Below, piece after piece: positions 1 through 9,067 of a stretch of 64,000 nucleotides of DNA. The stretch lies in the NCBI GenBank assembly GCA_002256935.1, contig NCGL01000001.1, positions 62,001 to 126,000 on the forward strand, in the 5' to 3' direction. Within the stretch, counting starts at the first letter, position 1. Every line of letters begins with the position of its first letter. The notes beneath the pieces were generated by a model. It ran no database searches and was not told where the DNA came from. It saw only the letters and a program-made list of their open reading frames with translations. The DNA is from Bdellovibrio sp. 28-41-41. Its GTDB lineage: Bacteria > Bdellovibrionota > Bdellovibrionia > Bdellovibrionales > Bdellovibrionaceae. A program made the position numbers and the translations under genes.

Positions 1-834
1 ACCAAATCCCCCCATTTTTGGCAAACCCTTACCCTTTAATCTTAAAGCCTGACCAGTATGAGTTCCTGGAGGAATTTTAATTAAAACTCGACCAGTGAGT
101 GTCGGGACTTCTAACGAAGTTCCTAAAATCGCATCGATGTAAGATACTGGAAGCTCTAAAACAATGTCGTTTTCATCACGTTTAAACAGCGAGTGCTCTT
201 GGATTTGCAGAATCACATACAAATCGCCAGATGGACCAGTTGACGAACCATCTCCTTCGCCAGTTAGTTTTAACTTTTGATTATCTTTTACGCCAGCAGG
301 AACAGTGACCGCTAGTTTTGCGTTCTCTTCCTTGCTACCAGTGTTACGCAAAAATGAAATTACTTTCTCGCAGCCCGCCGCCGCTTCTTCTAAAGTGATG
401 CTCAGTGTGTAACGTAAATCGGCGCCTTTTTGATTGCGCTGACGAGGACGAGGACCGCCTTTAGAGGCACCAAAAACTTCACCGAATACATCGCCAAAGA
501 TGTCTTGGAACGGATCGCCACCGCCGCCGTTATTGCCCGAATAAGTTCGGCCAAAACCGCCACCAGCACCGCCGCCAAAGGGGCCACCGGCACCACCACC
601 AAACGGATTACCGCCTTGAGTGTGCCCAAATTTATCGTACATTTCGCGTTTCTTAGTATCGCCTAAGGTTTCATAAGCTTCGGTAATTTCTTTGAATTTA
701 TCCTCAGATTTTTTATCATCCGGATTACGATCAGGATGATACTGAATCGCAAGTTTGCGATACGCTTTTTTAATTTCCTCATCCGTAGCACTACGAGAAA
801 CACCTAGTAGCGCATAGTAATCTTGTTTAGCCAT
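1..834 (-). CDS. DnaJ-family (J-domain) co-chaperone without zinc finger, partial
   Basis: Co-chaperone that would stimulate the ATPase of a DnaK-type Hsp70. The frame is open from an ATG at 834 to the window edge (278 codons), so the C-terminus is missing. The J domain fills about residues 4-70, with the HPD motif at 33-35. A Gly/Phe-rich stretch follows, then the two C-terminal beta domains. The CxxCxGxG repeats of classical DnaJ are absent: the only cysteine seen after the G/F region is a lone one. The layout is therefore that of class B J-proteins such as CbpA. It starts 2 bp after the grpE stop, so the two are probably co-transcribed. A canonical dnaJ may exist elsewhere, so I give no symbol. 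Confidence 0.9.
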   Translation of the reverse strand, partial: MAKQDYYALLGVSRSATDEEIKKAYRKLAIQYHPDRNPDDKKSEDKFKEITEAYETLGDTKKREMYDKFGHTQGGNPFGGGAGGPFGGGAGGGFGRTYSGNNGGGGDPFQDIFGDVFGEVFGASKGGPRPRQRNQKGADLRYTLSITLEEAAAGCEKVISFLRNTGSKEENAKLAVTVPAGVKDNQKLKLTGEGDGSSTGPSGDLYVILQIQEHSLFKRDENDIVLELPVSYIDAILGTSLEVPTLTGRVLIKIPPGTHTGQALRLKGKGLPKMGGFG

Positions 835-836
835 TA

Positions 837-1376
837 TTATGCATCCAATTTTTGAGCCACAACGACTTGGCCAGTACGAATCAATTTATCATGAAATTTA
901 TAAGGTTTTTGAAATACACGTGAAATATGGCCAGGAGGAACTTTATCGGTAGCCTCAGCGCTCAGAGCCTCATGAACAGCAGGGTCAAATGGCTGACCTT
1001 CACAGGCAACCTCAGTGATAGAATGTTTACCCAACAAGGTTTTGATTTCACTAGACGTCATTTCAACACCTTTAACAAAGGTAGGATAATTCTCAGCGGT
1101 TACTTTCATGCTTAATGCGCGCTCGAAATTGTCTAAAACAGGCAGCAAGTCTTTTACAAATCGTTCGGCACCGTATTTTTGCAAATCAGAACGTTCTTTG
1201 ATGGCTTGGCGTTTGTAATTATCAAACTCTGCTCTCATGTAAAGCAGATCATTTCTGTTCTTCTCAGCTTCGGCTTTCAATTTATCAGAAATGGACTCAG
1301 GGCCTGCGCCATTCGCATTTTCTGCCGAGTTTTCTGGGTTTGCGTCTGAAGAGTTTGTTGATTTGTCAGATGTCAA
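837..1376 (-). CDS. grpE: GrpE nucleotide exchange factor
   Basis: Nucleotide exchange factor for DnaK. The 179-residue protein has a polar N-terminus rich in Ser, Asn and Glu (about 1-30). A long helical dimerisation segment covers about 30-90. The beta domain ends in the typical GrpE tail, [14 protein letters not shown]. The start appears to be TTG at 1376, because AGGAGC lies five bases upstream and no ATG fits. The next gene downstream is a J-domain protein, the usual Hsp70 partner arrangement. The genes hrcA and dnaK are not adjacent; hemW lies upstream on the same strand. Confidence 0.93.
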   Translation of the reverse strand: MTSDKSTNSSDANPENSAENANGAGPESISDKLKAEAEKNRNDLLYMRAEFDNYKRQAIKERSDLQKYGAERFVKDLLPVLDNFERALSMKVTAENYPTFVKGVEMTSSEIKTLLGKHSITEVACEGQPFDPAVHEALSAEATDKVPPGHISRVFQKPYKFHDKLIRTGQVVVAQKLDA

Positions 1377-1418
1377 AATAAGCTCCTTTAAATTACTATA
1401 AAGATAATTAGGGGACGG

Positions 1419-2606
1419 TTAGGAAAAAGTCAATTTTTCAAAGACCCAATTGCTAATCAGCTTACCCTTTGAGGTAAGGGTGAATCCTAGGTCAGTGGGC
1501 TGGACCAGGCCGCGCTCTTTTAAGGAATTAAGTTCTTTATAAGCACTTGTTACGGACGGTGCGCTAAACTTAGCTTCTAAGTCTGTGTTTATTAAGCCTT
1601 TGGCGCGGCGTAAAGATGTATGGCAAAAGTCAGTCAATGACTGATTTTCTTTTAAGGTCTCAAAATAAATATCGGCTAACTGGGTCGGTAGCTCTAGTGG
1701 TTTCAGCGCGCCAATTTCTTGCTGATAAATTTTAATATTATTGGGATTCCAAAATCGATTTCCCCAGGGCGCTTCAGGGGATGATCGCAAATAAGAATGA
1801 CTACTCAGCCCTAGCCCCCAATAATTTTGGTCGCTCCAGTAGAGATAATTGTGTTTTGATTCATAACCAGGGCGTGCGTAGTTAGAAATTTCATAGCGGC
1901 TGTAGCCATTTTTTGAAAGTGTGTCTTCAATACGTTCAAACATAATCATTTGATCATCTTCCACTGGGCGATTCCTTGAAAGAGGGTGACCTTCTGGTAC
2001 GGTCAAATAGTAAGGACTAATATGCGGAGGCAGAATCTCAAGAGCTTGACTAAGGTCGTGACCAAGTTCCGCAACAGTTTGGTGAGGCATCCCAAATAGC
2101 AAATCAAAATTATAATTTAATTTGTAGCGCCCTAAAAGCTTCAGAGATTCTATGGTGTCATTGACAGAGTGTTCCCGATGCACACGTTTAAGGTGTGCTT
2201 GATTAAAGGTCTGTGCGCCAACACTAAAGCGATTAAAGCCGAGTTTTAAATACTCATTTAGTTTTTCTTCGTTCACTGTGCCGGGATTCAATTCCATTGT
2301 TAGCTCTGCGTCTGGACTCAGTGGATAGCCAGCACTTGCTAAGGCATTGATTATTTGTACAATATCTTTAATGGCAAACAAGCTAGGAGTTCCGCCACCG
2401 AAATAAAGAGTATCAATTGTTTGAGATTCTTTACCACGCAGAAAAATAGATTTCTTGAGTTCAATCTCGCGAATCAAAAGTTGAGTGTAATCGGTCGGAG
2501 GCAGGATCTTAGATTGCTCGTAGGTAGCGAAATCGCAATATGTGCAACGCTGAATACAATAAGGAATGTGTACATAAACGCCAAAAGATTTCGCAGCAAA
2601 CAACAT
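1419..2606 (-). CDS. hemW: HemW-type radical SAM protein
   Basis: Radical SAM protein of the HemW family, often annotated as oxygen-independent coproporphyrinogen oxidase-like. HemW is thought to act as a heme chaperone rather than as HemN. In 395 residues it carries the iron-sulfur motif CIQRCTYC (Cys17, 21, 24), the GGGTPS glycine motif near 95, and a C-terminal HemN-type domain. The ATG at 2606 has no convincing Shine-Dalgarno site. It lies only 16 bp from the divergent M16 peptidase start, so its promoter must lie inside that gene. Length and motifs fit HemW; HemN would be longer, with a different N-terminus. Confidence 0.88.
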   Translation of the reverse strand: MLFAAKSFGVYVHIPYCIQRCTYCDFATYEQSKILPPTDYTQLLIREIELKKSIFLRGKESQTIDTLYFGGGTPSLFAIKDIVQIINALASAGYPLSPDAELTMELNPGTVNEEKLNEYLKLGFNRFSVGAQTFNQAHLKRVHREHSVNDTIESLKLLGRYKLNYNFDLLFGMPHQTVAELGHDLSQALEILPPHISPYYLTVPEGHPLSRNRPVEDDQMIMFERIEDTLSKNGYSRYEISNYARPGYESKHNYLYWSDQNYWGLGLSSHSYLRSSPEAPWGNRFWNPNNIKIYQQEIGALKPLELPTQLADIYFETLKENQSLTDFCHTSLRRAKGLINTDLEAKFSAPSVTSAYKELNSLKERGLVQPTDLGFTLTSKGKLISNWVFEKLTFS

Positions 2607-2622
2607 AGGAGTGTATTAGAGT

Positions 2623-5226
2623 ATGTCCAAGAAATTTCAACTAAAAAATGGTTTAAAAGTGCTACTGATCGAAAGCCACAAATCCCCGGTTGTGTCTGTG
2701 CAAATGTGGGTAAAAACGGGTAGCGCCGATGAAGTCAAAAAGGAAGAGGGTCTATCCCATTTTATTGAACATCTAGTGTTTAAAGGCACAGAAAAGTTCA
2801 AAGTCGGCGAAATAGCCGCTCTGGTAGAAGGCTCTGGCGGAGAGCTCAACGCCTACACGTCGTTTGATCAAACGGTATTCTATGTAACGATTTCAAAAAA
2901 GTTTTCCAATGTTGGCTTAGATGTCATCAGCCAAATGATGGGATTTCCAACGTTTGATTCGACGGAAATTGATAACGAGCGTGAAGTCGTGATCGAAGAA
3001 ATCAAGCGAGGAGAAGATTCTCCGCAGCGACAAATCGGGCAATTGCTGTTCTCAACTGCGTATAAAAAACACGCGTACAAAGTTCCCGTGATTGGCTACG
3101 CGGATAACATTCGCAAAGTTTCTACCAAAACAATTAAAAATTATTTTGAAAGTCGTTATGTTCCTAGAAACATGTTCCTAGTTATTTCTGGCGATTTCAA
3201 ATCAGCAGAAATGAAAAAAGAAGTTGAAACGTATTTTGGTAAATTTAAAGACTTTAAAGTTAAAAAAGTAAAACGTGTAAAAGAGCCTGTACAAACAAGA
3301 CCAGCGATTACGATCAAGAAATCTGATTTCCAAGAAACTTTGACGTATGTGGCGTTTAAAGCTCCTAACGTTAAACACAAAGATATTCCGGGCCTTGATG
3401 TTTTAAGCTTAATTCTAGGTCAAGGCGACAGTTCGCGCTTAGTACACAAATTAAGAATTGAAGAAGCCATCGTAAATGGAACGGGTGCGTTTACATTTAC
3501 GCCACAAGATGATGGATTGCTTGCATTCTCTGGCAGTTTGCAGCCGGCAAATTTAGAAAAATATCTATCTATTTTGGCAAATGAAATTGCCGAAATTTAT
3601 CACAATCCGCCAACGTTTGCAGAAATTCAAAAAGCGGTAACAAACATCGCCAGTGAGCAAATTTACTCGGTTGAAACTGTCGACGGTTTGGCGCGAAAGA
3701 TAGGATCACAAGAGTTTTTTATGGATGACAGTGAGTATTTCAAAAAATACCTGGCTGCCATTTACGCTGTGAAGCCTTCGGATGTAATGAAGCTAGCTAA
3801 AAAATATTTCGATCCTAAGAAAATTACGATTACGGTATTGTCTCAACGCGCAGAATCCGAAGTTAAGAAAATCATAGCGCAGTTTATGAAAGACTTAAAA
3901 GTGGCGCTGAAAGATAAAAAAAGAGTTCATTCAAAAATTAAAGAAAAACCGCAAAAAATCCAGATGCTTAAATTCAAACAGGATTTGGCGGCGCAGTCTC
4001 CGAAAACTGAAAAAATTCATTTGAACAAAGGTGTAACATTGTATTTGCGCGAGCAAAGAGAAACACCTACGTGCAGTATCAAGATGGCATTTTTAGGCGG
4101 AACACGAATCGAAGGTGAAAAACTAGAAGGTTTGTCAGAGCTATATTCTCGGGTATGGCCGGCGGGATCTAAAAATTTTACGGAAAATGAAATTAATTTG
4201 AAATTGGACAATTTGGCATCTTCAATGAGCTGTTTTTCAGGACGAAACACGGTCGGTGTTTCGGGAGAGTTTCTGTCGACGTTCCAAAAAGACATGATGT
4301 CGATGATTACAGACACGGTTCAGTCGCCGACGTTTGATGCGAAAATAATTGAGCGTGAAAAGCAAATTCAGAAAAATCAGATTCAGTCGCAAAACGATAA
4401 TCCATCACAAGTTTGCATAAAAGAATTTATGAAGATGATGTTCTCGGATCATCCGTATTCTAGAGAAGTGCTAGGAACAAAAGAATCTTTGGATTTAATC
4501 ACACGCGATACGATGCTAAACTATCATAAAACTATTTTTAATCACAAAAACGTAGCGATCTGTGCCGTTGGTGATTTTAAAAAAGAAAATTTAGTAGATA
4601 GTTTAAATCAGTTAATCACTTCGATGCCTGAAGGAAAAAAGCAAGAAAGTGTGTCGGGTTTAAGTAAAATAGGATCAGATCAATTCTCGTTTAAAGAGCT
4701 TAAAAAAGAGCAGTCTCACATTATTGTGGGTTATCGCGGATTGAGCTTCAAAGATGAAGAGCGCTACACATTAGATGTGATTCAATCCATTTTGGCGGGC
4801 CAAGGTGGTCGGCTATTTTTTGAATTGCGTGACAAGAACTCACTAGCCTATTCCGTATCTCCGTTAAAAATGGCGGGAATCGAGACAGGTTATTTTGGGG
4901 CCTACATTGGATGTTCTCCAGAGAAATCTAAAAAGGCGATTCAAATGATTAAAGATGAATTTGCTAAGCTGTGCGCAACAAAAGTTGGCGCGGATGAATT
5001 AATTCGCTCACAACGCTACCTTGCGGGTAGAAACGATATCGATCTGCAACGTAAAGGCAGTATTTGCAATAGTATCTTGTTTGATGTTGTGTATGGACTG
5101 GATGCTGACGAAACATTCAAATCATCAAGTAGGTACTTTGAAGTCACAGCAGATGACGTTCAGGCCTTGAGCAAAAAAATATTCTCGCAAAATTCGGTTA
5201 TTTCAGTCGTGGGACCTAGCTTTTAA
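2623..5226 (+). CDS. M16 family zinc metallopeptidase, two fused units
   Basis: Insulinase-type (M16) peptidase of 867 residues made of two tandem M16 units. The N-terminal unit keeps the inverted zinc motif HFIEH at 46-50 and a third ligand Glu126, which gives the family spacing HxxEH-x76-E. The second unit begins near residue 455; the equivalent position reads GLSELYSRVW, so it is catalytically dead and probably helps close the substrate chamber. No signal peptide is visible. The ATG at 2623 has AGGAG at 2608-2612, directly beside the hemW start codon. Family members degrade peptides; the substrate here is unknown. Confidence 0.9.
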   Translation: MSKKFQLKNGLKVLLIESHKSPVVSVQMWVKTGSADEVKKEEGLSHFIEHLVFKGTEKFKVGEIAALVEGSGGELNAYTSFDQTVFYVTISKKFSNVGLDVISQMMGFPTFDSTEIDNEREVVIEEIKRGEDSPQRQIGQLLFSTAYKKHAYKVPVIGYADNIRKVSTKTIKNYFESRYVPRNMFLVISGDFKSAEMKKEVETYFGKFKDFKVKKVKRVKEPVQTRPAITIKKSDFQETLTYVAFKAPNVKHKDIPGLDVLSLILGQGDSSRLVHKLRIEEAIVNGTGAFTFTPQDDGLLAFSGSLQPANLEKYLSILANEIAEIYHNPPTFAEIQKAVTNIASEQIYSVETVDGLARKIGSQEFFMDDSEYFKKYLAAIYAVKPSDVMKLAKKYFDPKKITITVLSQRAESEVKKIIAQFMKDLKVALKDKKRVHSKIKEKPQKIQMLKFKQDLAAQSPKTEKIHLNKGVTLYLREQRETPTCSIKMAFLGGTRIEGEKLEGLSELYSRVWPAGSKNFTENEINLKLDNLASSMSCFSGRNTVGVSGEFLSTFQKDMMSMITDTVQSPTFDAKIIEREKQIQKNQIQSQNDNPSQVCIKEFMKMMFSDHPYSREVLGTKESLDLITRDTMLNYHKTIFNHKNVAICAVGDFKKENLVDSLNQLITSMPEGKKQESVSGLSKIGSDQFSFKELKKEQSHIIVGYRGLSFKDEERYTLDVIQSILAGQGGRLFFELRDKNSLAYSVSPLKMAGIETGYFGAYIGCSPEKSKKAIQMIKDEFAKLCATKVGADELIRSQRYLAGRNDIDLQRKGSICNSILFDVVYGLDADETFKSSSRYFEVTADDVQALSKKIFSQNSVISVVGPSF

Positions 5227-5234
5227 GTGCGGTC

Positions 5235-6329
5235 CTATTTTCTTTCGATAACAAATTCACGAGGCTCGGTAGCAACCGAGCCTTCAACGTTAAGGCTCAT
5301 CTGGGTGATTTCCTGGCCATGACTTGTTAGCACGTGCACTTGCCATTCTCCCGGTTGGTAGTTGGCCTTAAAGGCGTAGCCTCTAAATCCTGATTTTCTG
5401 CCCCCTACGACTTGGAGTGGAATTTTATCAGCGGAAACCCAATCACCTTTGTGGTTTTTTTGCGACCATTGAATATATATCTGATCTTGAAAGCGCGTCG
5501 GAGAGTATATTTGTGCGTAGTAAAATATTTTATCGCCCGGTCTAGCCACGAAATGTTGATCCCCCGAATGCCAAAAGTGCCACCAAGGTTTTTCGGTCGA
5601 TAGAAGGTATTCGCCGTTTTGCTTTTCAACGTTATGATAAATGCCATGTTCAACTACACTCAACGGAATTGGCGGAATCCAACCCATTACGTAGAATACT
5701 AAAAACAAACCAATAACGGATCCACTGGGAGCCAAAATAATTTTAGTAAGCGAATAGTGATCCGGAATTTTCTTGTGCAGCAGTCGATACATACCATAGA
5801 AAACCGCTGCCGTCGCTAAAATGGCTAATCCAAGCGGCGCCCAGCCCACAAAGCCCAGAGCAATTGGAAATAGAATAGAGAAAAAAGAAAAAATACAGAT
5901 ACCAAACATCCCGGTTTTGATGCTGATGTTGGATTTTTTAACTCCGGGTAATTCATTCGCGCACAGGACAAGAAGCATGACTCCTAAAAATAATAGACTA
6001 TGCAAAACGGATGCGCTCTTAATGTAAAACAAAGAATAGAGGCTTAGCAACGAACCCAGAATGAAATGCAGAATAAGGGTGCGGTATTCCCAAATGCGCG
6101 CTGTCTTTGTTCCCGGCTTCCATTTAAATTTGCGAAATAAAATTTCATAGTAAAGGATTGTGAAGACTATACTCAGGTAGATGACTTGTTGAAAAATAGA
6201 AAACAGATCATCTATGTCGGACATGGTAAGAATATCAAAAATAAAACCGCCGACAAAAACGACCACGTCTAGTTTAGTTTCATTCTCTTCATAATATTTC
6301 AAAAATTTATTTTTATAATCAGTGATCAT
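5235..6329 (-). CDS. Polytopic membrane protein with C-terminal DUF2914 domain
   Basis: Function unknown. The 364-residue protein has several hydrophobic helices between about residues 20 and 235. A soluble C-terminal region (about 245-355), rich in Trp, Tyr and Gly, resembles the DUF2914 domain (motifs such as WWHFWHSGDQ and GEWQVHV). The fold is probably periplasmic and beta-rich. The gene is convergent with the M16 peptidase, 8 bp apart, and divergent from the 6437 gene. I recognise the domain by its pattern only; no enzymatic residues are evident. Confidence 0.7.
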   Translation of the reverse strand: MITDYKNKFLKYYEENETKLDVVVFVGGFIFDILTMSDIDDLFSIFQQVIYLSIVFTILYYEILFRKFKWKPGTKTARIWEYRTLILHFILGSLLSLYSLFYIKSASVLHSLLFLGVMLLVLCANELPGVKKSNISIKTGMFGICIFSFFSILFPIALGFVGWAPLGLAILATAAVFYGMYRLLHKKIPDHYSLTKIILAPSGSVIGLFLVFYVMGWIPPIPLSVVEHGIYHNVEKQNGEYLLSTEKPWWHFWHSGDQHFVARPGDKIFYYAQIYSPTRFQDQIYIQWSQKNHKGDWVSADKIPLQVVGGRKSGFRGYAFKANYQPGEWQVHVLTSHGQEITQMSLNVEGSVATEPREFVIERK

Positions 6330-6436
6330 ATTCGCACACCCTGGTTGTTGATTTTCATTTAAGCCAATCTCTAGTTGAAAGTCTAGTTGGTTATTTCATC
6401 AAACTAGCCGATATCGTTCTGCTACAAGGAGACCAC

Positions 6437-6733
6437 ATGGCCAAAGATTCGATCAATTCATTGTCAGAGGCGATTGCAAAGCTAGAGTCGATATCGCAAT
6501 CAAAGACAGAGCTCATTCGTGAACATATCGAAAAAGACTATGAAGAAATCAAAAGTGCTCTTGAAGACATGCGGCCCTATTTTGATGAGATTAAAAATAA
6601 GGTTGAGCAAGAGGCAAAGAATACGAAGACCCAAGTGGAAACTAAGGTGAAAGAAAATCCTTGGATTGTAATTGGTGTCGTTGGCTTAATTGCTTTTTTC
6701 TTAGGAATATTTCTGGGACGAAAAGATAAATGA
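6437..6733 (+). CDS. DUF883/YqjD-ElaB-like membrane-anchored small protein
   Basis: A 98-residue protein with a long charged amphipathic helix (about 1-73, likely coiled coil) and one C-terminal membrane anchor. The helix ends in the family hallmark NPWIVIGVVG, and the anchor ends in a GRKDK tail. This is the layout of the YqjD/ElaB (DUF883) family, inner-membrane tail-anchored proteins reported to bind ribosomes in E. coli. That function is inference here. The start has AAGGAG at the right distance. It overlaps the next gene by 4 bp (ATGA), a layout like E. coli yqjD-yqjE. Confidence 0.75.
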   Translation: MAKDSINSLSEAIAKLESISQSKTELIREHIEKDYEEIKSALEDMRPYFDEIKNKVEQEAKNTKTQVETKVKENPWIVIGVVGLIAFFLGIFLGRKDK

Positions 6734-7080
6734 TTTTTAATGTTATTTCTCTCTTATTAAAAATATTTGAAGGTCATCGCTTGATCCAAGAATCTAAAAA
6801 GAAAGGTGTCTTGTTATACCTTAAGGTTCTTCAAGCTGTGCGCACCAGTATTGTTGGTGCATTGATAGTATTTTTTGCGCTTCAAATCTTTATAGTTGCT
6901 GTTGTTGGAATTGTGCTTACAGTCCTCTATTTAGTTCCTTTAGAAAATGAAACCAAGGCGTGGATCCTTTTAGGACTTTGTGGAACTATTGTACTCTTCG
7001 TAGCTCTAGTTCTAAATCATATTTTTTCTGAAAAAACCTGGTTTAAATACTCGGGTGCTAGTCAATTTATTCGAAAATGA
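6730..7080 (+). CDS. Small two-helix membrane protein, YqjE-like position
   Basis: A 116-residue protein with a basic amphipathic N-terminus and two strong membrane helices (about 38-63 and 75-97). It is placed like YqjE downstream of the YqjD-like gene, with a 4 bp overlap at each end. No catalytic motif is visible. YqjE proteins belong to a holin-like superfamily, but similarity here rests on size, topology and position rather than clear motifs. It is probably translated together with the 6437 gene. Confidence 0.6.
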   Translation: MIFNVISLLLKIFEGHRLIQESKKKGVLLYLKVLQAVRTSIVGALIVFFALQIFIVAVVGIVLTVLYLVPLENETKAWILLGLCGTIVLFVALVLNHIFSEKTWFKYSGASQFIRK

Positions 7081-7830
7081 AAACCATATTTGCAAGTGCA
7101 TTAGTATTTTTAGGTTTAGGATCTATGGCGGCTGAGTTTGACTCTGTTCAATCTGAACTGAGAAATAACTTGTCAAAAAGTATTGAAGAATCCAAAGCGA
7201 CACAAAGTGAAGCGAAGTTCATTTTATTGGCCGCGGGCATTGTTGGAGTCTTATTGTCCCTTTCTGTCGGCACCGAGTCTTCTAAAAAAATAAATGAAAT
7301 CATAGGGAGGATAGAAGATATATCATTTCAAACTAACCTTCTAGCATTGAACGCTCCTGTTGAGGCGGCCCGAGCTGGCGAACAAGGAAAAGATTTTGCT
7401 ATTGTCGCAGATGCGGTTCGATCTTTAGCGGCAAAGTCATCAGTAGCGGCCAAAGAAATTTCAAATTTGATTTCAGAGTCTAGGTTCGGTACAAAAACTA
7501 AGTGTTATCACTAGGGAAATTGCCGAAGGCAGTAAAGAACAATCTCAAGGCGTATGGGGCGATTATAAATTAAATGTCAACGTAGCGAACGTAACTGAAG
7601 ATGTAACAACGGGTGGAAATGTAAGCAGTACTAGTCCAATGTATGGTTTAACTTACATGGGTAAATTTGCTGACGGCACAATCCTACCAAGCATCAGCTA
7701 TCACAAGGTTGTGTTTCAATCTGAGACACAATCGTCCTCTATAATCCAATCGTATACTATCCATCATAATTTCTATCTGATCCTGACGTTATTTTTAGTT
7801 AATTTTATTCCGAAAAATTACTATAATTAA
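7077..7830 (+). pseudogene. Mosaic pseudogene: small membrane protein, chemoreceptor tip and porin-like fragment
   Basis: Three unrelated pieces in a row. The first about 65 codons encode a leader ([19 protein letters not shown]) and a membrane helix, as expected for a third operon member. From about 7280 the frame becomes a methyl-accepting chemotaxis signalling tip, with [20 protein letters not shown] and the following [13 protein letters not shown] helix. The frame then stops at 7514. The chemoreceptor sequence continues one frame over (about 7483-7547: [20 protein letters not shown]). That frame runs straight into a stretch that looks like outer-membrane beta strands (YGLTYMGKFADGTILPS) and ends at 7830. 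The original third gene may still yield a 145-residue product ending at 7514. The label of the last piece is tentative. Confidence 0.65.
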
Positions 7831-7845
7831 AGATAAGACGGGTTT

Positions 7846-8484
7846 ATGAGCACTGCTATAAAGCAAGAGTTAAACATTCTAATGAGTTCTAAGGACTATT
7901 TCGGTCAGGCCCTTGACGACGCCTTCAGCGCGCGAAAAATAAAAACAGAAAACAGAGTAAAAGGCTATCTTATCGAAGTACTCGAGTTTTATCTTGATGC
8001 TAAAAATTTATATGAAAAAGAAAAGACGGACGAAGCGGGCAAGCGTAAACCCAACACATTAGCAGAACTATATTTAACTGCAGCGAATGCAGAAACTCAT
8101 CAAAAAATTGAGTTGCTAAAAAAACTGGGCGATAAATCGCTCTACATCAGCGGATTTTTTGGAGACTCATTACAAAGAAAAATTGTGGATATAGATTACT
8201 ACGTCAATATGGGCGGAGCGGCTTATGGCACTCTGTCTAAAGCTGTCGACAGGCAAGACCCACTTCGCGATGTGTTCGAGACAATCTCGAAGCGATTTGT
8301 GGATTACGTCGAAGCACTTAGTTACATCAGCCAAAATTCGATGATTTCAAATAATCAAAGCTTACTTCGTTTGTACGACCGCTACCTTCAGACAGGTTCG
8401 ACCTTAGCTAAGGAAAAACTGATTGAAATGGGTATCGTAACATTATCTAGCGACCAGAAAAACCCGCTAAAACAAGAAAACTAA
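7846..8484 (+). CDS. Conserved-looking hypothetical cytoplasmic protein
   Basis: A 212-residue soluble protein, mostly predicted helical, with no signal peptide or membrane segment. Notable segments are LYISGFFGDSL (about 100-110) and VDIDYYVNMGGAAYG (about 114-128). I recall similar motifs in uncharacterised proteins of delta-proteobacteria and relatives, but have no function to assign. It ends about 100 bp before tatB, and its stop is followed by an A/T-rich spacer. Codon use looks like that of its neighbours. Confidence 0.6.
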   Translation: MSTAIKQELNILMSSKDYFGQALDDAFSARKIKTENRVKGYLIEVLEFYLDAKNLYEKEKTDEAGKRKPNTLAELYLTAANAETHQKIELLKKLGDKSLYISGFFGDSLQRKIVDIDYYVNMGGAAYGTLSKAVDRQDPLRDVFETISKRFVDYVEALSYISQNSMISNNQSLLRLYDRYLQTGSTLAKEKLIEMGIVTLSSDQKNPLKQEN

Positions 8485-8587
8485 ATACCTCAGTGACACT
8501 TAAATACAACGACACTATAATTTAAAGCAAAGACCTCAATTGGTTTGGCGTAAAAGCGCTTTTGATTGCATCAAAGTTGGGACGGAT

Positions 8588-9067
8588 ATGTTTGGCCTTG
8601 GAATGAGTGAATTAATATTATTAGGTGTTTTGGCGCTGATCTTAGTTGGTCCGAAACAACTACCAGAAGTCGCACGTACACTAGGGCGATTTCTTAATGA
8701 TTTAAAGCGCAGCGCTGAGGGCATAACAGAAGATATTAAAAAACAAGCACGCGTTGATTTAGATTTTGATAGTTTAGACCCAAGGAAACCACAAAAAGAA
8801 CCACCCCCAATTCCCATCATGAAAGATCCTCGTGTTAACAACACACCTCCTTCGGTTGAAGAAAGCAAACCAACAAGCGCCGCGGACTTCAAGATAGAGC
8901 CTCCGGATCAAATGACCTTTGCGTTTAATCCGACTCCGGATTCTAACCCAGCAACGCTAGCAGAGACTTTGGGCAACGGACACAGCAGTACATCGGATAA
9001 CCCACTTAATAATGGTCCCCATAGCACAACGACGAATTCACAAAATAACGGCGAGAAAAAAGACTAA
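8588..9067 (+). CDS. tatB: Twin-arginine translocase subunit TatA/TatB type
   Basis: Subunit of the Tat export pathway, which moves folded proteins across the inner membrane. The start is the ATG at 8588, giving 159 residues; the frame is open further upstream but without domain sequence. The N-terminal membrane helix MSELILLGVLALILVGPK leads into the LPEVARTLG amphipathic helix, typical of TatB (Glu8 and the GP-LP hinge). The C-terminal half is Pro, Asn, Ser and Thr-rich and probably disordered. Its TAA is followed immediately by the tatC ATG. TatA and TatB are hard to separate by sequence alone; no second TatA gene lies here. Confidence 0.88.
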   Translation: MFGLGMSELILLGVLALILVGPKQLPEVARTLGRFLNDLKRSAEGITEDIKKQARVDLDFDSLDPRKPQKEPPPIPIMKDPRVNNTPPSVEESKPTSAADFKIEPPDQMTFAFNPTPDSNPATLAETLGNGHSSTSDNPLNNGPHSTTTNSQNNGEKKD

